A DNA stretch of 64,000 bases from Perlucidibaca sp. Its GTDB lineage: Bacteria; Pseudomonadota; Gammaproteobacteria; Pseudomonadales; Moraxellaceae. A program made the translations under genes and the position numbers. Shown here piece after piece: positions 27,148 through 34,529 of the stretch. Below the pieces are notes generated by a model. It did not search any database. It was not told the origin of the DNA and was given only the letters and a program-made list of their open reading frames with translations. Each line of letters starts with the position of its first letter. The first letter of the stretch is position 1. The stretch is from positions 62,001-126,000 of the forward strand of contig JAHFSA010000009.1 in assembly GCA_023265995.1 (NCBI GenBank), given 5' to 3'.

Positions 27148-28383
27148 TCAGAACTTGTAGTCGATCTGTACCCAGGCCTTGTTGAGGTCCTTGCTGTATG
27201 CCTGCGCGGTGGCGGCACCGGTCTTGATGTCGCCGCTGCCGTCGAAGTGCGCCACCTTGACCATGGCCGACCAGTTCGAGGTGAAGGTCTTGCTGACGCT
27301 GGCATCGATTTCGTTGCCGAAATCGGTGTTGCCGGTATCTGCCTCGAAATGGTGCAGAGCCAGTGCCAGGCCGAGGCCGGCGGCCTTGCCGCTGAACTTG
27401 ACGTTGCGGTCGACGAGACCGCCGGCCGGCGTGACCAGGAAGCGGTCAGCCCAGCCATTGAAGGCGTGCAGCGTCGCCAGCGGCGTCTGGAAGCCCTGCT
27501 CCAGCGTTTCCTGCTGCAGCTTCACGACCACCGGTCCGAAGTCGTAGCCGAGCTGGATGTCGCTGTAGTCGGCATCCGGCGCATTGGCCACGGTGCCATC
27601 GCCATAGCGCTTCTGCTGACCCAGCGACAGGTCGTAGAGGAAGCTGCCCTTCTTGCCGTCGACGCGCACGACACGGTATTCGCGACCCTTGTCGCTGCCG
27701 GCGTTGGCGATCAGACCGGCAGTCGCCGCCAGGCCCTTGGCTTCGCGGCCATCAAGACCGGCCCAGAACAGCGTGACATTGGCGCCCACCGGCGTGCGTG
27801 CCTTGAGATTGACCACCGGCATGCGGATGTCCGCCTCCTGGCTGTTCACCATGGACACCTTGGTGGCATAGGCGGTCTGCACGTCGAGCCAGCTCAGCAG
27901 CTTGGCCTTCTCGTAGCTGAGCGCGGCGAAGGTCTGGTCATCCTGGCGCCAGGCGACATCGCCGATGAAGCGGGCATTGTTGAAAATCAGCTTCTGCTTG
28001 CCGAGCTTGAGGCCGTAGCCGGCCAGCCAGGCCTGGTTGATCGCCGTGCCTTCAGGGTCGATGACATTGGCGAAATGGGCATTGGGCTGTACCGCCGGCA
28101 CGTTGTAGTCATCGGCCAGGGCACGAATGTCTTCGGCTTCGATGTAACCGGTGATGCCTTCGATCGGCGCCGTCTTGTAGCCGAGCACGGTACGCACGGT
28201 GAAGGCCTTGGCCGGGTCGGCCTTGGCCACGCCGTCGTCATCGACGAACTCGAAGCGCGGGCGCACCTGGAAGGTGGCCTTGCCATTCTTGATGGCATCG
28301 GTGACGACATCGGCGGCATGCACATCGGCAATCGCCAGGGACAGCAGGGATACACTCAGCAGCAGTTTCTTCATGATCTTCAT
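27148..28383 (-). CDS. Outer-membrane beta-barrel channel (alginate-export/porin-like) in the nrt operon
   Basis: About 411 residues. A signal peptide (KKLLLSVSLLSLAIADVHA) is followed by alternating beta strands and a C-terminal aromatic end (AWVQIDYKF), the mark of outer-membrane barrels. Segments such as VRPRFEFVDDDG and RQDDQTFAALSYEKA resemble the alginate-export porin family. Starts at 28398, 28383 or 28374 are possible; I chose 28383 because it directly follows a GGAG. It lies 35 bases downstream of nrtC with no terminator, so it may let nitrate or nitrite cross the outer membrane. This is inference from context. Confidence 0.82.
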   Translation of the reverse strand: MKIMKKLLLSVSLLSLAIADVHAADVVTDAIKNGKATFQVRPRFEFVDDDGVAKADPAKAFTVRTVLGYKTAPIEGITGYIEAEDIRALADDYNVPAVQPNAHFANVIDPEGTAINQAWLAGYGLKLGKQKLIFNNARFIGDVAWRQDDQTFAALSYEKAKLLSWLDVQTAYATKVSMVNSQEADIRMPVVNLKARTPVGANVTLFWAGLDGREAKGLAATAGLIANAGSDKGREYRVVRVDGKKGSFLYDLSLGQQKRYGDGTVANAPDADYSDIQLGYDFGPVVVKLQQETLEQGFQTPLATLHAFNGWADRFLVTPAGGLVDRNVKFSGKAAGLGLALALHHFEADTGNTDFGNEIDASVSKTFTSNWSAMVKVAHFDGSGDIKTGAATAQAYSKDLNKAWVQIDYKF

Positions 28384-28418
28384 AACTCCATGGGGCAATG
28401 CAGAAAGGGTCGGGCAGT

Positions 28419-29219
28419 TCAGGCCGCCGGGCGCTTTTCCTTCTGGTAGAGGAATTCGAGCACGCCGGAGCGCAGGTGGTGGTAGGCCGGATCTTCGGCC
28501 AGGGCGAGACGCTCGCGCGGGCGCGGCAGGTCGACGCTGAGGATGTCGCCGATGGTGGCCGCCGGGCCGTTGGTGAGCATGACGATGCGGTCCGACAGCA
28601 GCACCGCCTCGTCGACATCGTGGGTGACCATGACCACAGTGGACTGGGTCTTGGCGACGATGCCGAGCAGCTCGTCCTGGAGATGGGCACGGGTGAGCGC
28701 ATCGAGGGCGCCAAAGGGCTCGTCCATGAGCAGCACGCGCGGCTCCATGGCCAGGGCGCGGGCAATGCCGACGCGCTGCTTCATGCCGCCGGAGATTTCA
28801 TGCGGGCGCTTGTGGGTGGCATGCGTCAGGCCGACCAGGGCCAGCGCGGCCTCGGTGCGGGCCTTCAGCTGCGCCTTGCTTTCGCGGTCGGCAAAGACGC
28901 GCTCGACGGCGAGATAGATGTTGCCGTAGCAGGTCAGCCAGGGCAGCAGCGAGTGGTTCTGGAAGACCACGCCGCGATCCGGACCGGGGCCGGAGATTTC
29001 GCGGCCGGCGCAGATCAGGTGCCCGGACGTGGGCTGCGTCAGGCCGGCGATCAGGTTGAGCAGCGTCGACTTGCCGCAACCCGAGTGACCGATCAGGGTG
29101 ATGAACTCGCCCTGCTGGATGGTCAGGTCAATGTCGCGCAGCGCCGTGAAGCTGCCCTTGGGGGTGTCGAACTTCATGCCGACATCGGTGATCTCGACGA
29201 ATTTCTTGCTGAGGCTCAT
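28419..29219 (-). CDS. nrtC: Nitrate ABC transporter ATP-binding protein
   Basis: 266 residues. Walker A is GHSGCGKST, the signature is EISGGMKQRVGIARAL, and Walker B is VLLMDEPFGALD. The H-loop is MVTHDVDEAV. It matches the NrtC/NrtD/SsuB/TauB group that energises nitrate, sulfonate or taurine import. The C-terminal binding-protein-like extension of cyanobacterial NrtC is absent. It starts 13 bases after nrtB; with nrtA and nrtB it forms a complete importer. Confidence 0.93.
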   Translation of the reverse strand: MSLSKKFVEITDVGMKFDTPKGSFTALRDIDLTIQQGEFITLIGHSGCGKSTLLNLIAGLTQPTSGHLICAGREISGPGPDRGVVFQNHSLLPWLTCYGNIYLAVERVFADRESKAQLKARTEAALALVGLTHATHKRPHEISGGMKQRVGIARALAMEPRVLLMDEPFGALDALTRAHLQDELLGIVAKTQSTVVMVTHDVDEAVLLSDRIVMLTNGPAATIGDILSVDLPRPRERLALAEDPAYHHLRSGVLEFLYQKEKRPAA

Positions 29220-29232
29220 GACGATTCTCCAC

Positions 29233-30096
29233 TCAGTACTGGAAGCGACGGGCGAGCAGCACCAGGCCCTGCTCCAGCAGCAGCCCGATGAAGCCGACGA
29301 TGAAGATGGCGATGATGATGTGAGCGACGTCGAGGTTGTTCCATTCGTCCCAGACCCAGAAGCCGATCCCGGTACCCCCCGTCAGCATTTCGGCCGCGAC
29401 GATCACCAGCCAGGCGACACCAATGGCGAGGCGCACGCCGGTGAGCAGGTAAGGCAGCACGGCCGGGAACAGGATGGTGGTGAGGATCTTCCACTCGCTC
29501 AGGTTGAGCACACGCGCGACGTTGAGATAGTCCTGCGGGACCTGGCGCACGCCGGCGGCGGTGTTCAGGATCATCGGCCAGATGCTGGAGATGAAGATGA
29601 CCCAGATCGAGGCCGGACCGGCCTTCTGGAACACCAGCAGGCCTATCGGCAGCCAGGCCAGCGGCGACACCGGACGCAGAATGCCCATGATCGGGGTGAG
29701 CATGCCGGAGGCGAAGGCGGAGCGTCCGATCAGGAAGCCGAGCGGAATGCCGACCAGTGCCGCCAGGCCGAAGCCGAGACCGACACGGCCGAGCGAATGC
29801 AGGATGTTCCAGCCTATGCCCATGTCATTGGGGCCGTTGACGTAGAACGGATGGGCGAAGAGCTCGACAGCGGAATCCCAGGTCGCGCCCGGACCCGGCA
29901 GGTCGGGGCGGAAGTTGGCGAGCATCTGCCAGCCAAACAGGAACATGAGCACGCCCAGCATGGGCGGCACGACCTGCATGGTCAGCGCCTGCAGGCGACG
30001 GCGCCGCAGGCGGATCTCTTCCAGGCTGCGCACCGGGGCGGTCGCGGCAACCACCTTTGCTCCATGAACAGCGGGAGTCTGGGTGAAATTGAACAT
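29233..30096 (-). CDS. nrtB: Nitrate ABC transporter permease
   Basis: 287 residues, starting at 30096 behind AGGAGAG. About six membrane spans are visible. The EAA-type loop lies in the region IWPMILNTAAGVRQVPQDYL and VARVLNLSEWKIL. The family mark LRPVSPLAWLPIGLLVF is shared with NrtB/SsuC. It is the membrane channel of the importer with NrtA and NrtC. Confidence 0.93.
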   Translation of the reverse strand: MFNFTQTPAVHGAKVVAATAPVRSLEEIRLRRRRLQALTMQVVPPMLGVLMFLFGWQMLANFRPDLPGPGATWDSAVELFAHPFYVNGPNDMGIGWNILHSLGRVGLGFGLAALVGIPLGFLIGRSAFASGMLTPIMGILRPVSPLAWLPIGLLVFQKAGPASIWVIFISSIWPMILNTAAGVRQVPQDYLNVARVLNLSEWKILTTILFPAVLPYLLTGVRLAIGVAWLVIVAAEMLTGGTGIGFWVWDEWNNLDVAHIIIAIFIVGFIGLLLEQGLVLLARRFQY

Positions 30097-30160
30097 GAGT
30101 CTCTCCTGCACCGGGGCGAAAGCGCCCCGGTGTCTTCAGTCAAACGGGTAAAACCGGGCT

Positions 30161-31429
30161 TCAGGCCTTGATGGCGAAGCTCGCGGCGTAGGCCTTGGGA
30201 TCCTTGCCATCCCAGACCTTGCCGTCGATCAGCTTGCTGCTGCGCATGAAGCTCTTCGGCACCGGCACGCGCGCCTGCGAGCAGGCCTGCTTGTAGATGT
30301 CGATCTGGTTGATCGCCTTGGCGACGCCGAGGTAATCCGGGTCTTCGGCGAGCAGGCCCCAGCGCTTGTGCTGGGTCAGGAACCACATGCCGTCGGACAG
30401 GTAGGGCGCATTGACCTGGCCATCACGGAAGAAGCGCATGTAGTGCTTGTCTTCCCACTTGCGGCCGATGCCGTCCTCGTAGTGACCGAGGAAGCGGCCG
30501 GCGATGACCTCTTCCGGGGCATTGACGTAGGACTTGTCGGAAATCAGCTTGGCCACCAGCGGACGGTTCTTGGGGTTGTCGATCCAGCGCGAGGCGTCGA
30601 GGATGGCGGCGGTCAGCGCGCGCGCGGTGTTGGGATTCTCCTTGACCCACTTGGCGGTGGTGCCGAGCACCTTCTCCGGGTGATCAGCCCAGATGTCCTG
30701 CGAGGTGGCGATGGTGTAGCCGATGTTGTCGGCGATGGCGCGCGCGTTCCAGGGCTCGCCGACGCAGTAGCCGTCCATGTTGCCGACACGCATGTTGGCG
30801 ACCATCTGGGGCGGCGGCACGACGATGGTCTTGACGTCCTTGAGCGGGTTGACGCCCTGCGAGGCCAGCCAGTAGTTCAGCCACATGGCGTGGGTGCCGG
30901 TCGGGAAGGTGTTGGCGAAGGTGTATTCGCGCGGGTTGGCCTTGATGTGCTTGGCCAGCGCCGCACCATCCTTGACGCCGAGGTCGAGCAGCTGGCGCGA
31001 CAGCGTGATGGCCTGGCCGTTGTTGTTCAGGTTCATCAGCACGGCCATGTCGTTCTTGATGCCGCCGATGCCGAGATGGACACCGTAGATCAGACCGTAG
31101 AGCACATGCGAGGCATCGAGTTCGCCGTTGACCAGCTTGTCGCGCACGCCGGCCCAGGAGGCCTCCTTGCTCGGGATGATCTCGATGCCGTACTTCTTGT
31201 CGAAGCCCATGGCCGCGGCCACCACCACCGAGGCGCAGTCGGTCAGCGGAATGAAGCCGATCTTGACCTGGGTCTTCTCCGGCTTGTCGCTGCCGGCCGC
31301 CCAGGCCGACGCCGACGTTGCCATGCCGACACCGCCGGCCAGTGTGGCGGCACCCACCAGGGCGCTGCCCTTGAGGAAATCACGGCGGCTGCTGACCAGT
31401 CCGCTGCTGCTCTTGCTGTCTTCGCTCAT
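30161..31429 (-). CDS. nrtA: Periplasmic nitrate-binding protein NrtA (Tat signal)
   Basis: About 422 residues of the CmpA/NrtA family. A twin-arginine signal (SRRDFLKGSALVGAATLAGG) and an Ala-rich cleavage region show export in folded form. The body contains IGFIPLTDCASVVVAAAMGF, FPTGTHAMWLNYWLASQG and MDGYCVGEPWNARAI, typical nitrate/bicarbonate-binding segments. Two adjacent ATGs (31432, 31429) are possible. The second has the better spacing from GGAG. The Tat signal distinguishes it from the cytoplasmic nitrate sensor NasS. A leader with a terminator precedes it. Confidence 0.93.
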   Translation of the reverse strand: MSEDSKSSSGLVSSRRDFLKGSALVGAATLAGGVGMATSASAWAAGSDKPEKTQVKIGFIPLTDCASVVVAAAMGFDKKYGIEIIPSKEASWAGVRDKLVNGELDASHVLYGLIYGVHLGIGGIKNDMAVLMNLNNNGQAITLSRQLLDLGVKDGAALAKHIKANPREYTFANTFPTGTHAMWLNYWLASQGVNPLKDVKTIVVPPPQMVANMRVGNMDGYCVGEPWNARAIADNIGYTIATSQDIWADHPEKVLGTTAKWVKENPNTARALTAAILDASRWIDNPKNRPLVAKLISDKSYVNAPEEVIAGRFLGHYEDGIGRKWEDKHYMRFFRDGQVNAPYLSDGMWFLTQHKRWGLLAEDPDYLGVAKAINQIDIYKQACSQARVPVPKSFMRSSKLIDGKVWDGKDPKAYAASFAIKA

Positions 31430-31450
31430 CATGCACTCCGATCACCAGGC

Positions 31451-31487
31451 AAAAAAAAACGCCCGCACCGCTTTCGCGATACGGACG
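31451..31487 (-). terminator. Leader terminator (attenuator) upstream of nrtA
   Basis: On the minus strand twelve consecutive pairs (three of them G-U) form around a GAAA loop. Stems are 31476-31487 and 31460-31471, followed by nine T at 31451-31459. It ends only about 20 bases before the nrtA start, so unregulated transcription should stop before the operon. Confidence 0.85.
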
Positions 31488-31497
31488 CCGTTGTCCG
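31482..31497 (-). promoter_or_regulatory. ANTAR-type hexaloop hairpin overlapping the nrtA leader terminator
   Basis: Minus-strand CGGAC-AACGGC-GTCCG. The hexaloop has A at position 1 and G at position 4, the signature bound by ANTAR proteins. Its 3' arm shares six bases with the 5' arm of the terminator stem, so the two structures exclude each other. NasT is encoded directly upstream. Confidence 0.65.
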
Positions 31498-31500
31498 AAA

Positions 31501-31564
31501 GTCGCCCCCTCTGGAGGAGGGCACGACAGATCAAATTGTGTGTCAGCCGCCACTAGCGGATGAC
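31501..31564 (-). promoter_or_regulatory. 5' part of nrtA leader RNA with two further hairpins
   Basis: The minus-strand leader begins near 31565. It can form GTCA-t-CCGC/GCGG-c-TGAC at 31542-31564, and GTCG/CGAC plus CCCTC/GAGGG at 31501-31527. One of these may be the first hairpin of the usual two-hairpin ANTAR target, but neither has a clean A1/G4 hexaloop in its most stable form. An AGTGGC hexaloop can be drawn in the first with a weaker stem. Confidence 0.4.
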
Positions 31565-31575
31565 ATCAGAGCTAA

Positions 31576-31591
31576 AGCATTTAGCGTGCCA
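31576..31591 (-). promoter_or_regulatory. Sigma-54 promoter for nrtABC
   Basis: Minus-strand TGGCACGCTAAATGCT keeps GG-N10-GC and differs from the consensus at one position. Predicted start is near 31565. Just upstream (31601-31620) is GCGCAC-N8-GTGCGC, close to an NtrC dyad but one base too long. Confidence 0.75.
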
Positions 31592-31638
31592 ACTTTTTCC
31601 AGCGCACATTTTCACGTGCGCGCCCAGCCCCGTGAAAC

Positions 31639-32205
31639 TCAGGCCTGACGCAGGATTTCGCGCGCCACCACACCCAGGCTGCAGCCCCGTTTCATGGCCA
31701 GACCACGCATGGCCTCGAAGGCCGCCTGTGGTGCACAGGCCTGCTGCTGCGCCAGCACATCCTTGGCGCGCTCGATGTCGCGGCGATCGCTGAGCGCCTG
31801 CTTGAGACTGCTGACTTCCTCGCGCAAGCTGCTTTCGCGCGACACCAGGACATCGAGCACGGGCAGCAGCGCGGCGAGGTGCACGACATCGGACTGAAAA
31901 CCGGCATAGACGGCAAAGCCGGCACGGGTCACGCGCTGTGCCAGCGCCTTGTCGAGGCCCTGCCCGAGCAGCAGCAGCGGCGTGTCGAGGCCGAAAGGCG
32001 CATAGCAGAGCTGCTCCACGCTGTCGCGCAGCGGGTCGGAGTAGTCCACAAGCACCACATTGGGGCGCATCTGGGTCACCAGTGTCTCCAGATGCAACAG
32101 ACGGGAAGCCGGCAGCGTGACAACCTCGTGGCCGGCGTCAACCAGCAGCTTGCCGAGGTCGTCTGAGCGGGTGCCGGGCTCTCCCATCAACAGGACACGC
32201 AGCAT
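31639..32205 (-). CDS. nasT: ANTAR-domain transcription antiterminator NasT
   Basis: 188 residues, starting at 32205 behind AGGA. The N-terminal receiver-like domain has LRVLLMGEP and NVVLVDYSDPLRDS. The C-terminal ANTAR domain reads ALSDRRDIERAKDVLAQQQ and AFEAMRGLAMKRG. NasT binds leader RNA of nitrate-assimilation operons and prevents termination; in known systems NasS holds it inactive without nitrate. No NasS gene adjoins it here. It lies 207 bases upstream of nrtA on the same strand, with its own sigma-54 promoter. Confidence 0.93.
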   Translation of the reverse strand: MLRVLLMGEPGTRSDDLGKLLVDAGHEVVTLPASRLLHLETLVTQMRPNVVLVDYSDPLRDSVEQLCYAPFGLDTPLLLLGQGLDKALAQRVTRAGFAVYAGFQSDVVHLAALLPVLDVLVSRESSLREEVSSLKQALSDRRDIERAKDVLAQQQACAPQAAFEAMRGLAMKRGCSLGVVAREILRQA

Positions 32206-32237
32206 GGAATAAATCCTGGATGAATTTGTTCGAGCCA

Positions 32238-32253
32238 AGCAATCGCTGTGCCA
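32238..32253 (-). promoter_or_regulatory. Sigma-54 promoter for nasT
   Basis: Minus-strand TGGCACAGCGATTGCT matches the TGGCACG-N4-TTGCW consensus with one change and keeps GG-N10-GC. Predicted start is near 32227, 22 bases before the nasT start codon. Confidence 0.75.
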
Positions 32254-32350
32254 TGCGGCATCAAACCTGCATTAGAATGAGCCCCATGCGCGTGCGCCGA
32301 GCGCCCTCGAGCAGCGCGCAACCCGTCAACGCATCGCTCCAGGATTCACG

Positions 32351-33499
32351 ATGAAACGCCTTCCGTTACTCTCCTACGCCCTTCTGCTGGGCACCGCCCC
32401 GGCCTTCGCCTTTGTCATCCCGGCTCCGCCCGTGCTCGAAAACAAGGCCTACGTGGTCATGGACTTCGACTCCGGCAAGATCCTCGCCGAATCGAACTCG
32501 CACATGCAGCTCGAGCCGGCCTCGCTGACCAAGATGATGACCAGCTACATCGTCGAACGCAGCCTGGAAAGCGGTCGCCTCAAGGAAACCGATCCGGTCA
32601 GCGTCAGCGAATATGCCTGGTGCCGCGGCACCAGCACCGAGTCCTGCATGTACCTGCCGCTGAACAGCCAGGCGCCGGTCATCGACATGCTGCGCGGCGT
32701 CATCATCCAGTCCGGCAACGATGCTTCCAAGGCGCTCGCCGAGCACATCGGCGGCTCCGAACCGGCCTTCGCCGAAATCATGAACTCCGAAGCCAAGCGC
32801 CTGGGCATGAAGGACACCCACTTCATGAACGCCACCGGCCTGCCGGACCCGGCTCACCTGACCTCGGCCAACGACATGGCAGTGCTGGCTCGCGCCATCA
32901 TCCATGACAACCCGAAGTACTACCCGATCTATTCCGAGAAGGAATTCAGCTGGAACGGCATCAAGCAGGGCAACCGCAACGCCCTGCTCTACACCGACCC
33001 GACTGTCGACGGCCTCAAGACCGGTCACACCGACAACGCCGGCTTCTGCCTGACGGCGTCGAGCAAGCGCGCCGGCATGCGTCTGATCACCGTGGTCATG
33101 GGCACGCCGAGCATGCAGGCTCGCGCCGACCAGACCCGCGCCCTCTTCAACTGGGGCTTCAGCAGCTATGAAACCGTGAAGCCGCTGCCGGCCGGCAAGG
33201 TCCTGGCCGATGCCCAGGTCTGGTTCGGCACCGAGTCCACGGTCAAGGCCGGTCTCGATCGCGATCTCGCCATCACCCTGCCGCGCGGCAAGAAGGAAGG
33301 CGTGCAGGCCGTGACCCGCATCAACCCGGACATCGAGGCTCCGCTCGTCAAGGGCCAGCAGATCGGTGAAGTCGTCGTCACCCTGGAAGGCAAGACCATC
33401 GCCACCCAGCCCGTGGTGGCCATGGAGCCCGTCGAGGAAGCCAACTTCGTGGTGCGTCTGTGGCACCACCTGAAGCGTTTCCTGAGCCACCTGTTCTGA
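32351..33499 (+). CDS. dacA: D-alanyl-D-alanine carboxypeptidase (PBP5/6 family)
   Basis: 382 residues. The signal peptide ends near APAFA. Active-site motifs are SLTK with Ser58, SGN at about residue 121, and KTG at 223-225. A C-terminal beta domain and an amphipathic tail (VRLWHHLKRFLSHLF) should hold it on the periplasmic face of the inner membrane. It trims the terminal D-Ala of stem pentapeptides. YbeD and lipB follow, the standard gammaproteobacterial order; in Pseudomonas rlpA lies directly upstream, but here the nitrate island intervenes. Confidence 0.96.
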   Translation: MKRLPLLSYALLLGTAPAFAFVIPAPPVLENKAYVVMDFDSGKILAESNSHMQLEPASLTKMMTSYIVERSLESGRLKETDPVSVSEYAWCRGTSTESCMYLPLNSQAPVIDMLRGVIIQSGNDASKALAEHIGGSEPAFAEIMNSEAKRLGMKDTHFMNATGLPDPAHLTSANDMAVLARAIIHDNPKYYPIYSEKEFSWNGIKQGNRNALLYTDPTVDGLKTGHTDNAGFCLTASSKRAGMRLITVVMGTPSMQARADQTRALFNWGFSSYETVKPLPAGKVLADAQVWFGTESTVKAGLDRDLAITLPRGKKEGVQAVTRINPDIEAPLVKGQQIGEVVVTLEGKTIATQPVVAMEPVEEANFVVRLWHHLKRFLSHLF

Positions 33500-33525
33500 G
33501 CCGAGCGCACGAGAAGGAGCCCGCA

Positions 33526-33810
33526 ATGACCCGCAAGCCGACCGACATTGGTAACGAGGAACTCTGGGAGTTCCCCATGGATTTCCCGCTCACGGTCATG
33601 GGCGAGGCCCGCTTCCCGCTGGCCGAAGTGGTGACCGCCATCGTGCTGCGCCATGTACCTGACTTCAACCCGGCCGTGATCACCGTGCAGCCCTCCTCCA
33701 AGGGCACCTATGTCTCGGTGCGCGCGACCTTCCGGGTTGTCAGCAAGGAACAGATCAACGGGCTCTACGCCGATCTGGCGGCCGAGCCCATGGTCAAGAT
33801 GGCGCTCTGA
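33526..33810 (+). CDS. ybeD: YbeD/DUF493 family protein
   Basis: 94 residues with marks [15 protein letters not shown] and [17 protein letters not shown] of the UPF0250 family. The start at 33526 has AAGGAG upstream. The ferredoxin-like fold resembles allosteric ACT domains, but no function is established. The stop overlaps the lipB start by one base (TGATG). Confidence 0.93.
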   Translation: MTRKPTDIGNEELWEFPMDFPLTVMGEARFPLAEVVTAIVLRHVPDFNPAVITVQPSSKGTYVSVRATFRVVSKEQINGLYADLAAEPMVKMAL

Positions 33811-34457
33811 TGCAGCTTCCGGTCGACATCCGCTGGCAGGGCCAGGCCGACTATCTGGCGACCTGGCAGGCCATGCAGGACATCACGAACCATCGTGGTG
33901 CAGAGACCACGGATGCGCTCTGGCTGCTCGAGCACCCGCCGGTCTATACCCAGGGGCAGGCCGGCAAGCCCGAGCATCTGCTGCTGCCCGGCAACATCCC
34001 CGTCGTGCAGACCGATCGCGGCGGCCAGGTCACCTACCACGGCCCCGGCCAGCTGGTCGGCTACCTGCTCTTCGATCTCGCGCGCATGGGTCTCGGCCCG
34101 CGCCTCTTCGTCGAGCGCGTCGAGGATGCCCTGGTGCAGGCCCTGCATGCCTTCGGCGTGCCCGCTGTCGCCAACCGCGATGCTCATGGTGTCTACATCG
34201 ACGGTCGCAAGATCGCCTCGCTGGGCATGCGCATCCGTCGCGGCTGCAGCTACCACGGCTTCGCGCTCAACGTCGACATGGATCTGGCGCCCTGGCGCGG
34301 CATCAACCCCTGCGGTTACGCCGGTCTGCAGATGTGCCAGCTGCGCGACTTCGTGCCCGTGCGCGCCAGCCTCATGGCGGAAATCCGCGCCGCCGTCCTC
34401 GGTGGCCTGCAGCAGCAGTTCCCGGAGCTCGACTTTGGTCGCAGACAGGGCGCCTGA
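33810..34457 (+). CDS. lipB: Octanoyl-[ACP]:protein N-octanoyltransferase
   Basis: 215 residues. It transfers octanoate from acyl carrier protein to lipoate-dependent enzymes. The [21 protein letters not shown] segment, Lys134 in [10 protein letters not shown] and the catalytic Cys168 in INPCGY are all present. LipA, the next enzyme, is not adjacent; it lies 12 kb downstream at 46774. Confidence 0.96.
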   Translation: MQLPVDIRWQGQADYLATWQAMQDITNHRGAETTDALWLLEHPPVYTQGQAGKPEHLLLPGNIPVVQTDRGGQVTYHGPGQLVGYLLFDLARMGLGPRLFVERVEDALVQALHAFGVPAVANRDAHGVYIDGRKIASLGMRIRRGCSYHGFALNVDMDLAPWRGINPCGYAGLQMCQLRDFVPVRASLMAEIRAAVLGGLQQQFPELDFGRRQGA

Positions 34458-34529
34458 GGCGCTCCGCAGTCTGGACGCCCCCGCAGCCTTGGACCATAGT
34501 CGCAGCCACCCCCTGGCGCGGAGTCCGGC

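Noticed and set aside
30161-31429. nrtA as the cytoplasmic sensor NasS
   Set aside because: A clear twin-arginine signal and the downstream permease and ATPase genes make it the transporter binding protein.
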